10,023 nt of DNA from an uncultured Phenylobacterium sp. Its GTDB lineage: Bacteria > Pseudomonadota > Alphaproteobacteria > Caulobacterales > Caulobacteraceae. The stretch lies in assembly GCA_945952355.1 (NCBI GenBank), contig CAMFIW010000060.1, positions 1 through 10,023 of the forward strand. The letters are read 5' to 3'. The translations under genes were made by a program, and so were the position numbers. Every line of letters begins with the position of its first letter. Position 1 is the stretch's first letter. The notes under the pieces are model-generated. The model ran no database searches and was not told the origin of the DNA. It worked only from the letters and a program-made list of their open reading frames with translations. Below, in pieces: positions 1 through 6,488 of this stretch.

Positions 1-290
1 TCGGTGGCCTGGGCCTGGGCGGCGGCGACCTCGGCCTCCGCCTGGGCGCTCTGGGCCGACAGCTGGCGCGGATCGACCGCGAACAGTTTCTGGCCGCCGG
101 CGACCCGGTCGCCGCGCTGGACGTTCATCTGGGCCACCGAGCCGGAGACCGGCGAGGCCAGGTACAGCGGCTCGCCTTCCACATAGCCCGACAGGGTGGT
201 GGGCCGGCCTATGCGCGGGATCGCCACCAGGGCGGCGATCAGGCCGGCGGCGGCCAGCAGCAGGAGGACGATCAGCAGGCGCTGTCTCAT
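1..290 (-). CDS. HlyD-family periplasmic adaptor subunit (partial, N-terminal part)
   Basis: This is the first 96 residues of a membrane-fusion (periplasmic adaptor) protein, and the gene runs off the left edge. Such proteins link an inner-membrane ABC, MFS or RND transporter to the outer membrane for export. The N-terminus MRQR is followed by a hydrophobic anchor (about residues 5-24). A lipoyl-like half-motif follows at about 35-74 (GYVEG, then ASPVSGSV, then RGDRVAGGQKLFAVDP), which is typical of HlyD/YbhG-type adaptors. The start of an Ala/Gln-rich coiled-coil hairpin (AQSAQAEAEVAAAQAQA) comes next. The ATG overlaps the TGA of the upstream TetR gene (ATGA), so translation is probably coupled, and a GGAG lies about 10 bases before the start inside the TetR gene. 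Export partner genes should lie beyond the window. The family call is firm, but the transporter class and substrate cannot be told from this fragment. Confidence 0.88.
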   Translation of the reverse strand, partial: MRQRLLIVLLLLAAAGLIAALVAIPRIGRPTTLSGYVEGEPLYLASPVSGSVAQMNVQRGDRVAGGQKLFAVDPRQLSAQSAQAEAEVAAAQAQAT

Positions 291-922
291 GCGGTGGGCT
301 CCAGGCGCAGGCCTCTCAGCAGGGTCTCGATGTGCTGTTCGGCCAGGGCGGGAATGTCGAAGGGCTCGGCCCCGACCGGAACGAAGGTCTCGCGCCAGAG
401 GACGCCCAGCAGCAGGGGGGCGATCATGGAGACCGCGTATTGCCGCGGGTCGCCCGCGCGCAGCTCGCCGCGCGCCTGGCCGGCGGTGATCGCAGCGGTC
501 ATGGCGGCCAGGGCCGGGGCGACCAGGCGGTCGTGCCAGATGCGGGCGAGTTCCGGGAAGTTGCCGGCCTCGGCGATCACCATCCGCGCGACCCCGCCCA
601 CCGGGCTGTCGGCCAAGGTGCGCGAGACGTTGGCGGCGAAGAACCGCGCCAGGTCCGTGAAGGAGGGCGCGAGCGTGGCCATGGCCTGCAGCCCCTCGAG
701 ATTGGGCGCGACGGCCTGCTCCACCACGGCGCGGAAAATGTCTTCCTTGGTGGCGAAGTAGAGATAGATCGCCCCCTTCGAGACGCCGGCCCGCGCCGCG
801 ATGTCGTCCAGCCGCGCTGCGGCGAACCCGCGCTCCGAAAATACCTCCAGCGCCGCCGCGACGATCTCGTCGGGCCGGTCGGCCTTGCGGCGTCGGAACT
901 TGGGCTGGCCTGGCTTGAGCAT
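287..922 (-). CDS. TetR/AcrR-family transcriptional repressor
   Basis: This 211-residue one-component repressor has the family's usual length. A basic N-terminal tail (residues 1-16) precedes the TetR DNA-binding domain. The helix-turn-helix lies at about 38-57 (LDDIAARAGVSKGAIYLYF), followed by the conserved TKEDIFRAVVE helix. Residues from about 75 to 211 form the helical ligand-binding and dimer domain, whose ligand cannot be predicted. Its stop codon overlaps the start of the HlyD-type adaptor gene by 4 bp, so it most likely represses its own operon and responds to an exported compound. A perfect inverted repeat 10 bases before the start codon fits an autoregulatory operator. The ATG was chosen because the predicted promoter -10 box ends 6 bases before it, so no earlier start is possible on that transcript. 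The family is certain, and the regulatory target is inferred from position. Confidence 0.93.
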   Translation of the reverse strand: MLKPGQPKFRRRKADRPDEIVAAALEVFSERGFAAARLDDIAARAGVSKGAIYLYFATKEDIFRAVVEQAVAPNLEGLQAMATLAPSFTDLARFFAANVSRTLADSPVGGVARMVIAEAGNFPELARIWHDRLVAPALAAMTAAITAGQARGELRAGDPRQYAVSMIAPLLLGVLWRETFVPVGAEPFDIPALAEQHIETLLRGLRLEPTA

Positions 923-928
923 GAGGTC

Positions 929-957
929 ATAATAACTGACCAGTCAGTTAGTAGCAA
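929..957 (-). promoter_or_regulatory. Sigma70-type promoter of the tetR-hlyD operon, apparently leaderless
   Basis: Read on the minus strand, a -35 box TTGCTA (957-952) is separated by exactly 17 bp from a -10 box TATTAT (934-929). These match the consensus at 4 of 6 and 5 of 6 positions. Transcription would start about 6-7 bases past the -10 box, which is the A of the ATG at 922 or one base before it. The mRNA would thus be leaderless, which fits the lack of a clear Shine-Dalgarno sequence. The start point is inferred, while the boxes are seen directly. Confidence 0.6.
933..950. promoter_or_regulatory. Probable TetR operator (perfect 8-bp inverted repeat)
   Basis: TAACTGAC and GTCAGTTA flank a 2-bp CA spacer, making a perfect palindrome of 18 bp in a GC-rich background. 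It fills the spacer between the -35 and -10 boxes of the tetR promoter and touches the -10 box. A dimer bound here would block RNA polymerase. Size and symmetry are typical of operators for TetR-family dimers. Assigning it to the adjacent TetR protein is an inference from position. Confidence 0.7.
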
Positions 958-1241
958 TCCCAGTCTTCGACGCGGGCGGGGTCGCGAACTCGCGCATCGG
1001 CGGTGAGTCGCCACCATGGCAGAGCTGCGGGTTGATCCGTGGGCGGGATTAACGATGTCGCGGTGCGCCGAGAACGCGGCCGCAACGAATCATGACCGAA
1101 TCGGCGACCTCGCCCAATTCAGTCTTTGTTCCCTACAAGCTATTGTATTCGAAGGTTCATTAACCACAATCGGAATATGGCGAAGCTCGGGGTTTCGTAC
1201 TGCGTGCGGGGCGCCTATTTCATGCTGCGGGCGCCCGCGCC
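958..1241. other. Gene-free stretch between the divergent tetR and rpmB genes
   Basis: No convincing gene is seen here. Open frames on either strand lack a ribosome binding site and have no recognisable protein character. The part at about 1120-1180 is clearly richer in A and T than its surroundings. Two GAATC sites (1087-1091 and 1098-1102) fit the GANTC target of the cell-cycle methylase CcrM in Caulobacterales. A 7-bp inverted repeat (GGGCGCC 1209-1215, GGCGCCC 1230-1236) lies just before the rpmB promoter. No function is assigned to any of these. Confidence 0.5.
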
Positions 1242-1271
1242 TTGACGCCGGGGCCTGGCTTCGCCTATATC
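1242..1271 (+). promoter_or_regulatory. Probable sigma70-type promoter of rpmB
   Basis: TTGACG (1242-1247) and TATATC (1266-1271) are spaced by 18 bp, in the order and strength expected for a housekeeping ribosomal-protein gene. Transcription would start at about 1278, giving a leader of about 54 bases before the rpmB ATG. That leader carries a GC-only hairpin, with GCGCGG (1284-1289) pairing with CCGCGC (1295-1300) around a 5-base loop. The boxes are seen directly, and the activity is inferred. Confidence 0.58.
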
Positions 1272-1331
1272 GCCGCTCCTTCAGCGCGGGCCTTCCGCGC
1301 GATCCCTATTTCTCGCCTGGGTTACAGAGCC

Positions 1332-1628
1332 ATGTCGCGTCGTTGCGAACTCACCGGTGTCGGTCCGATGGTCGGCCACAATGTGAGCCACTCGAACATC
1401 AAGACCAAGCGCCGCTTCCTGCCGGCCCTGGCCCCGGTCACCCTGCAGTCGGAAGCGCTGGGCCAGACCTTCAAGCTGCGCGTGACCAACGCCGCGCTGC
1501 GCACCCTGGACTTCAAGGGCGGCCTGGACAACTTCCTGGTCAAGGCCCGCGACGAGAAGCTCTCGGCCCGCGCGCTGAAGATCAAGCGCCAGGTGAAGGC
1601 CAAGCTCGCCGAGACCGCCGCGGCCTAA
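1332..1628 (+). CDS. rpmB: 50S ribosomal protein L28
   Basis: This encodes a 98-residue protein of the large ribosomal subunit. The N-terminus [20 protein letters not shown], followed by [11 protein letters not shown], is the L28 signature. The middle segment ([20 protein letters not shown]) and the basic C-terminal tail ([17 protein letters not shown]) match the longer alphaproteobacterial form, compared with about 78 residues in enterobacteria. An in-frame ATG at 1242 exists, but the L28 family begins at MSRR, and the predicted promoter covers 1242-1271, so 1332 is chosen. The Shine-Dalgarno sequence is weak. The gene has its own promoter and ends in a strong intrinsic terminator, so it is probably monocistronic. 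Confidence 0.98.
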   Translation: MSRRCELTGVGPMVGHNVSHSNIKTKRRFLPALAPVTLQSEALGQTFKLRVTNAALRTLDFKGGLDNFLVKARDEKLSARALKIKRQVKAKLAETAAA

Positions 1629-1649
1629 GCCCGGTTCAAAGCGATAATG

Positions 1650-1683
1650 AAAGGGCCGTCCTTCGGGGCGGCCTTTTTGTTTT
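1650..1683 (+). terminator. Intrinsic terminator after rpmB
   Basis: A 12-bp stem (arms 1650-1661 and 1666-1677, with G-U wobbles at two positions) closes on a stable TTCG tetraloop and runs into TTTTTGTTTT. It begins 21 bases after the rpmB stop. This is a textbook Rho-independent terminator for rpmB, and it separates rpmB from the downstream hydrolase gene. Confidence 0.93.
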
Positions 1684-1748
1684 GGCGGAGAGCTTTGCGT
1701 GAGCGGCGTCCGACCTATCTGAACCCCGTACCTCGGGGACGTCGCGAC

Positions 1749-2666
1749 ATGCGCAGCCTACTGATCTTCGCGGCGGCCGCCGCGCTCGCCACGCTTCCGG
1801 CCTGTTCGCCCAAGAGCGGGCCGCAGAGCTCGGCCCCCGCGCCTGCCGTCGCGCCCGCCAGCGACATCCATCGCTTCAAGATCGGCCAGCTCGACGCGGT
1901 CGCGCTCAAGGACGGCGACATCGAGGCGCCCAACGACGGCAAGACCTTCGGCGTCGGCGTCCCGACGACCGAGGTCGGCGATGTCCTCAAGGCCGCGGGC
2001 CAGCCGACCGACGTGCTGGACCTGAGCATCCAGCCATTGCTGGTCCACGCCGGCGACCGCGTCCTGCTGTTCGACACCGGGGCGGGGAATGCGTCCTTCG
2101 CCAAGGCGGGCCGCCTGCCGCAGTCGTTGAAGGCCGCCGGGGTCGATCCGGCCCAGGTCACCGACATCTTCATCAGTCACGGCCATGCCGATCACGTCGG
2201 CGGCCTGCTGCGGCCGGACGGCGCATTGGCGTTCTCCAAGGCGACGATCCACCTCTCGGCGCCGGAGTGGGCTGCGATCCGCGCCGATTCGAGCAGCGCT
2301 AAGCTGGTGGCGGCGATCACGCCGAAGGTCGCGGCCTTCCAGCCGGGCGCCGTCCTGATTTCCGGCGTGGTCACGGCGGTCGAGGTGAAGGGGCACACCC
2401 CCGGCCACAGCGCCTACGAGATCGCGTCGGGCGACCAGAAGCTGCTGTTCATCGGCGATACCGCCCACCACTTCGTCATCTCGGTCCAGCGCCCCGACTG
2501 GACGATCGAATATGACGGCGACCCGAAGACCGCCGAGGCCAGCCGCCGCGCGCTGCTGCAGCGGGCGGCCGACCAGGACCTGCGCCTCTATGCCGGCCAC
2601 TTCCCGTTCCCGGGGCTCGGCCACGTCAAGGCGCAGGGCGACGGCTTCGTCTGGATCCCTGAATAG
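1749..2666 (+). CDS. Metallo-beta-lactamase-fold hydrolase, lipoprotein (MPH/OPHC2-like)
   Basis: This 305-residue secreted hydrolase belongs to the metallo-beta-lactamase fold. Residues 1-18 form a lipoprotein signal peptide ending in LPAC, with Cys19 as the lipidation site, followed by a Pro/Ala-rich linker. The dinuclear metal site is complete: HGHADH at 144-149, the HTPGH motif with His220, Asp237 in FIGDT, and His284 in AGHFPFPGLGH. The end (HFPFPGLGHV, then GDGFVWIPE) resembles the methyl parathion hydrolase/OPHC2 branch. That branch includes esterase, lactonase and phosphotriesterase activities. The true substrate is unknown. The frame stays open back to 1647, but that would start inside the rpmB terminator. 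The ATG at 1749 gives the signal peptide and has GGGGA 9 bases upstream. The neighbour on the other strand converges with 3 bases between stop codons. Confidence 0.9.
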   Translation: MRSLLIFAAAAALATLPACSPKSGPQSSAPAPAVAPASDIHRFKIGQLDAVALKDGDIEAPNDGKTFGVGVPTTEVGDVLKAAGQPTDVLDLSIQPLLVHAGDRVLLFDTGAGNASFAKAGRLPQSLKAAGVDPAQVTDIFISHGHADHVGGLLRPDGALAFSKATIHLSAPEWAAIRADSSSAKLVAAITPKVAAFQPGAVLISGVVTAVEVKGHTPGHSAYEIASGDQKLLFIGDTAHHFVISVQRPDWTIEYDGDPKTAEASRRALLQRAADQDLRLYAGHFPFPGLGHVKAQGDGFVWIPE

Positions 2667-2669
2667 GGC

Positions 2670-3413
2670 CTACTTCAGGGTCTCGCCGAACAGGGCGACC
2701 AGTTCCTTCCAGTGCCGCTCGGCGCCCTCGGGATTGTGTACCGGCATGTCGGTCGGCACCCACCCGTGGCGGCAGCCCGCCCAGATCGACACCTCGGCGT
2801 CGACCCCCGCGTCCTTGAGCGACTTGGTCAGCAGCGCGTTCTGGGCGTCGTCGTAGCTGCGGTCCTCGATCGCGCCGGCCACCAGGACCTTGGCCTTGAT
2901 CTTGGGCGCCAGCAGGTGCGGGCTCTTCTCGTCCTCGGTGGCCATGTTGCCGCCATGGAAGGAGGCGGCCGCGCCGATGCGGTCGGGGAAGGTCCCGGCC
3001 GCGCGCAGCGCGATGGAGCCGCCCATGCAGTAGCCGGTGACGCCGCGCTTGCCCGGCTTGGCGTTGGCGTCCTTGTCCAGAAGGTCGAGGCAGGCGGCCA
3101 CGTCGGTCATCTGCTTGTCGACGCTGGTCGAGCCGCGAAGCTTGGCGAACAGGGCCTGGGCCTCCGGATCGCCGGCGCGCGCCTTGGCGATGTCCAGGGG
3201 CGGGAAGGGGCCGGCGCGCCAGCACAGCTACGGCAGCAGCACATAGTAGCCGGCCTCGGCCAGGCGCTCGCCCATGTCGAACAGGGCCGGGCGGATGGCG
3301 GGCGCATCCATCAGGATGATGGCGGCGGGCCAGGGGCCGGAACCCTCGGGCTTGAACGTGAAGGCGCGGGCGTCGCCGTCCGGCGTCGGCAGGGAAATCT
3401 CGGTGCGGCTCAT
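2670..3413 (-). pseudogene. Dienelactone hydrolase family protein, interrupted by an in-frame amber codon
   Basis: Read through, this encodes 247 residues, the normal length for the dienelactone hydrolase family of alpha/beta hydrolases. Residues 1-61 (MSRTEISLPTPDGDARAF to GYYVLLP) form the N-terminal strands. Codon 62 is TAG (plus-strand CTA at 3228-3230), where homologues have a residue between the VLLP strand and the W/Y-R-A-G-P motif. The same frame then continues with LCWRAGPFPPLDIA to the end, so a single substitution accounts for the break and there is no frameshift. The catalytic triad beyond it is intact: Cys129 in GYCMGG, Asp184 in IEDRS, and His216 in RHGW. The start has GGAAAGG about 9 bases upstream and lies 33 bases after the phytase-like gene, so it is probably third in the cobT transcript. 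It could be a recent pseudogene or a sequence error. An ATG at 3110 would give only the triad-bearing C-terminal 146 residues. Confidence 0.85.
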
Positions 3414-3446
3414 CTGAAATGCCTTTCCGCTATGAAAATCGGGTCG

Positions 3447-4397
3447 CTATTTCCAGTCGAAGGCGAGCAGCAGGGTGCGCTGGCTCAGGGAAAAATTGTC
3501 GTCTGAAATCAGATAGAAGCGGATGGCGCCGTCGCGGCCGGGCAGGGCGGCGAGACCTTCGAAATTGTCGACCGTGAGCGGCTTGGCGAGGTCCAGCCGG
3601 GCGATCTCCGCCCCCTTGCCGTCCTGCAGGGTCAGGGTCACGCGACTGCCGCGCACCGGGTCCCAGGCGCGCAGCAGATAGGCGATGCGGCCATCGGGCA
3701 GGGGGGCGACGGCGGTCAGCCCATATTCGGCCGGCTTGGCCACCAGCCGGTCGGCCACGCAGCCCCCGGAGAGCTTGCAAATCCAGGTCTGGCCGCTCGC
3801 CTCGCCGCCCACGACGTAGGCGTCAGGCCCGGCCTTCGGATAGGCGGCCAGGGCCTCCATGCCGAGGTTGAACGGGAACTTCACGTCGGGCGACGGGACC
3901 TCGCGCGGCGCCCCGCCCTTGGCCGGATAGAGCAGGATGCGGTCGTGCTCCTCGAAGCTGACCAGCATGTCGCCATTGGCCAGCAGGGCCACGCCCTCGG
4001 AATCGGCCTCCTGCTTCGACTGCAGCGGCTTGCCGTCAACGCCGTTCAGGAAGGTCATCCGACCGTCGGCGACGCCGACCAGCCGGCCCTTCGCGTCCAG
4101 CACGATCCGCGCCCTCAGCAGGTCGCCCTCGTCGCTCTCCGAGATCATTCCGCCGGACCTGTCGATCTTCAGGTCCGACAGGCCGTGCAGGCGCGAGGTG
4201 TCTTCCGAGGTGAGGTTCAGGCCGCCGGCATAGGTGAAGCGGCCCAACGCGGCCTTGGCGGCGTCGGCGGGATCGAGCGGAACCGCCTCGGCCTTGATGC
4301 GGATCGCGGGGCCGCCGGGAATCGGCGACTTCGGCAGGACGGGCGGCTGTGCGCAGGCGGCCAGGGCGAGGGCCAGTCCCAGCGCCGCCCACCTCAC
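3447..4397 (-). CDS. Phytase-like (esterase-like) lipoprotein
   Basis: This 316-residue exported protein resembles the family named 'esterase-like activity of phytase', a beta-propeller-like fold. The signal peptide [15 protein letters not shown] has a classic LAAC lipobox, with Cys15 as the lipid anchor. Family-like stretches follow in order: [49 protein letters not shown] (279-287) and the C-terminal [19 protein letters not shown] (298-316). The enzymatic activity of such proteins is poorly defined, so no substrate is claimed. The start is the GTG whose last two bases form part of the cobT stop (GTGA), which places the signal peptide at the N-terminus. The open frame extends upstream inside cobT, but that part is antisense-like and rich in Arg and Pro. 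Four-base overlap with cobT implies translational coupling. Confidence 0.85.
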   Translation of the reverse strand: MRWAALGLALALAACAQPPVLPKSPIPGGPAIRIKAEAVPLDPADAAKAALGRFTYAGGLNLTSEDTSRLHGLSDLKIDRSGGMISESDEGDLLRARIVLDAKGRLVGVADGRMTFLNGVDGKPLQSKQEADSEGVALLANGDMLVSFEEHDRILLYPAKGGAPREVPSPDVKFPFNLGMEALAAYPKAGPDAYVVGGEASGQTWICKLSGGCVADRLVAKPAEYGLTAVAPLPDGRIAYLLRAWDPVRGSRVTLTLQDGKGAEIARLDLAKPLTVDNFEGLAALPGRDGAIRFYLISDDNFSLSQRTLLLAFDWK

Positions 4398-6343
4398 GCG
4401 ACGGCTCTCCGCACTTCCTTGAAGGTCGAGCGCCGCATCGGACCCTGCGGACCCTGAGTGTTGGGCGGCGGTTGCAGGATGTTGGCGTTCTTGCGGGTGA
4501 CCTTGCGGACCTCCTCGTCGAACAGCTCGGCGAGCTGGTCGACGATCGCACCGGCCAGCTGCTCCACGTCGACGATGGTCACGGCGCGGCGATAGTAGCG
4601 GGTCACGTCGTGGCCGATGCCGATGGCGATCAGCTGGACCGGGCTCTTGGCCTCGATCTCGGCGATCACCTCGCGCAGGTGGCGTTCCAGGTAGTGGCCG
4701 CTGTTCACCGAGAGCGTCGAGTCGTCCACCGGGGCGCCGTCGGAGATCACCATCAGGATGCGGCGCTGCTCGGCGCGGCCCATCAGCCGGTGATGCGCCC
4801 ACATCAGCGCCTCGCCGTCGATGTTCTCCTTCAAGAGGCCCTCGCGCATCATCAGGCCGAGGTTGCGCCGGGCGCGGCGCCACGGGGCGTCGGCCGCCTT
4901 ATAGATGATGTGGCGCAGGTCGTTCAGGCGGCCCGGCTGGGCGGGCTTGCCGGCCTTCAGCCAGTCCTCGCGCGACGAGCCGCCCTTCCAGGCGCGGGTG
5001 GTGAAGCCCAGGATCTCGGTCTTGACCCCGCAGCGCTCCAGCGTGCGCGCCAGGATGTCGGCGCAGACGGCCGCGACCATGATCGGGCGGCCGCGCATCG
5101 AGCCGGAATTGTCGATCAGGATGGTGACCACCGTGTCGCGGAACTCGGTGTCCTCCTCCTCCTTGAACGCCAGCGAGGCGGTGGGGTCGGTGATCACCCG
5201 GGTCAGGCGCGCGGTGTCGAGGATGCCTTCCTCGAGGTCGAAGCTCCACGAGCGGTTCTGCTGGGCCATCAGCTTGCGCTGCAGCTTGTTGGCCAGGCGC
5301 GAGACCACGCTGGAGAGGCTGGCAAGCTGCTGGTCCAGATAGGCGCGCAGCCGGGTCAGCTCCTCGGCGTCGCACAGCTCCTCGGCCGCCACCACCTCGT
5401 CGTGGGCGGTGGTGAAGACCTTGTAGGTGACGGCCTTGCCTTCGCCCTTCAGGTCCGGCCGCGCGGGCTGTTCGCCCTCGCCCATGTCCGGCGGCTCGTC
5501 GGTGTCCTCGGCGTCGGCGTCTTCTTCCGAGGCCATCATCTGGCTGTCGGCGTCCTCGCTCTCGCGATGGGTGGCCTCGTTCTCGTCCATCGAAGACTGC
5601 TGCGGGGACTGGCCTTCGCCGTCCCCCTCGTCGCCGTCCTCGCTCGACTCGCTCTCGCCGTCCTCGCCTTGCTCGTCCTGCTCGTCGGCCTGGTCGGGGG
5701 CGTCCGACAGATCGTCGCCCATGGCGAGGTCGCGCAGGATGGTTCGCGCCAGCCTGGCGAAGGCCTTCTGGTCGTCGAGCGCGTCAGCCAGCTTGTCGAG
5801 ATCGGCGCCCGCCTTGGCCTCGATGTCGGCCTTGAACAGGTCGACCAGCGGCTGGGCCTGGGGCGGTGGGGCGACGCCTGTCAGCCGCTCGCGCACCATC
5901 AGCGAGACGATGTCGGCCAGGGGCGGATTGGTCTGGGCCTCGATCGGGTTGAACACCTTCTTGGCCCAGGCGGCGTCGTGCACCGCCTTAAGGTTCTCGC
6001 GCACGCCACCCAGGGCGTTGGCGCCGATCGCTTCGATCCGCGCCTGCTCCAGGGCGTCGTAGATCGGCGCGCCCAAGGCCGAGCCCGGGCGGGTCTTGGC
6101 ATGGACGCCGGCGTCGTGGTGGGAGATGCGCAGAGCCATCTGGTCGGCCAGGCCGCGGATGCGCGCGGCGTCGGCCGGGGTCAGGTCGCGGGGCGGGTGC
6201 GGCAGCACCGCGCGATTGCCCTGAAGCTGCGGCCCCTCGCCCGAATAGACGATCTCCAGATCCGGGCTCTCGGCCAGGGATCGCGCCGCGTGCGCCAGCG
6301 CGCGCTTGAAGGGCTCGATCGGACTTTCCGGGTTCTTGGCCAT
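4394..6343 (-). CDS. cobT: Cobaltochelatase subunit CobT
   Basis: This 649-residue protein is the CobT subunit of the CobN-CobS-CobT cobaltochelatase. That complex uses ATP to insert cobalt into hydrogenobyrinic acid a,c-diamide in the aerobic cobalamin pathway, in the cytoplasm. The N-terminus ([20 protein letters not shown]) and helical region to about 210 are family-typical. A strongly acidic Glu/Asp/Ser linker spans about 211-300, as in other CobT and BchD-like AAA partners. The C-terminal von Willebrand A domain (about 400-610) has an intact MIDAS start, DNSGS, with Asp411, Ser413 and Ser415. Length is within the family norm. It leads a probable operon with the phytase-like lipoprotein. 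The partner gene cobS, often adjacent, is not in the window: the gene upstream is divergent and unrelated. The Shine-Dalgarno sequence is weak. Confidence 0.96.
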   Translation of the reverse strand: MAKNPESPIEPFKRALAHAARSLAESPDLEIVYSGEGPQLQGNRAVLPHPPRDLTPADAARIRGLADQMALRISHHDAGVHAKTRPGSALGAPIYDALEQARIEAIGANALGGVRENLKAVHDAAWAKKVFNPIEAQTNPPLADIVSLMVRERLTGVAPPPQAQPLVDLFKADIEAKAGADLDKLADALDDQKAFARLARTILRDLAMGDDLSDAPDQADEQDEQGEDGESESSEDGDEGDGEGQSPQQSSMDENEATHRESEDADSQMMASEEDADAEDTDEPPDMGEGEQPARPDLKGEGKAVTYKVFTTAHDEVVAAEELCDAEELTRLRAYLDQQLASLSSVVSRLANKLQRKLMAQQNRSWSFDLEEGILDTARLTRVITDPTASLAFKEEEDTEFRDTVVTILIDNSGSMRGRPIMVAAVCADILARTLERCGVKTEILGFTTRAWKGGSSREDWLKAGKPAQPGRLNDLRHIIYKAADAPWRRARRNLGLMMREGLLKENIDGEALMWAHHRLMGRAEQRRILMVISDGAPVDDSTLSVNSGHYLERHLREVIAEIEAKSPVQLIAIGIGHDVTRYYRRAVTIVDVEQLAGAIVDQLAELFDEEVRKVTRKNANILQPPPNTQGPQGPMRRSTFKEVRRAVA

Positions 6344-6488
6344 GGCGCGTTGTCATAGCGCGCGGACCCGCGCCGAGGAAAGCGCCGCGTCGCCAGCTTG
6401 TCGCATCTTCCGGCGCGCAAACCTTGTGTTTACGGCTCCAGGCGAGGGTGGGCGCCCAAATTGGGGATATGGTGTCGGGGGCCCGGAC
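6344..6488. other. Divergent intergenic region between cobT and the 403-residue protein gene
   Basis: These 145 bases must hold the starts of two divergent transcripts. On the minus strand, TATGAC ends 8 bases before the cobT ATG and could be a -10 box, but no good -35 box stands 16-18 bp from it. On the plus strand, a short AT-rich patch around 6457-6472 lies before the downstream gene, and no confident promoter pair was found. The 8-bp palindrome GGGCGCCC occurs near 6449-6456. Nothing here is assigned firmly. Confidence 0.4.

Noticed and set aside
1209..1236. 7-bp inverted repeat GGGCGCC/GGCGCCC just upstream of the rpmB promoter
   Set aside because: The arms are pure G and C with a 14-base loop in a very GC-rich region, so chance is a sufficient explanation without conservation data.
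1016..1702. A 228-codon plus-strand frame running through rpmB
   Set aside because: It overlaps rpmB in another frame and crosses the rpmB promoter and terminator. It has no protein-like features.
1647..1748. N-terminal extension of the metallo-hydrolase to the ATG at 1647
   Set aside because: The extension would lie inside the rpmB terminator hairpin and would bury the lipoprotein signal peptide. The ATG at 1749 has a Shine-Dalgarno sequence and starts the signal.
3228..3230. TAG as a recoded amino acid codon (pyrrolysine or code change)
   Set aside because: TAG is the normal stop of at least six genes in this window, no recoding machinery is seen, and a dienelactone hydrolase has no known need for such a residue.
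4398..4883. N-terminal extension of the phytase-like protein into cobT
   Set aside because: The extra 162 codons are an out-of-frame reading of cobT, rich in Arg, Pro and Gly. The GTG at 4397 directly begins a lipoprotein signal peptide.
6349..6357. TATGAC as the -10 box of a leaderless cobT promoter
   Set aside because: The spacing to the ATG would fit, but no acceptable -35 box stands 16-18 bp upstream, so it was not listed as a promoter.
4349..6358. A 669-codon open frame on the plus strand opposite cobT
   Set aside because: It is a shadow of cobT created by high GC and the acidic linker codons. The translation is rich in Arg, Gly, His, Val and Gln, with no domain character, while the minus strand encodes unmistakable CobT.
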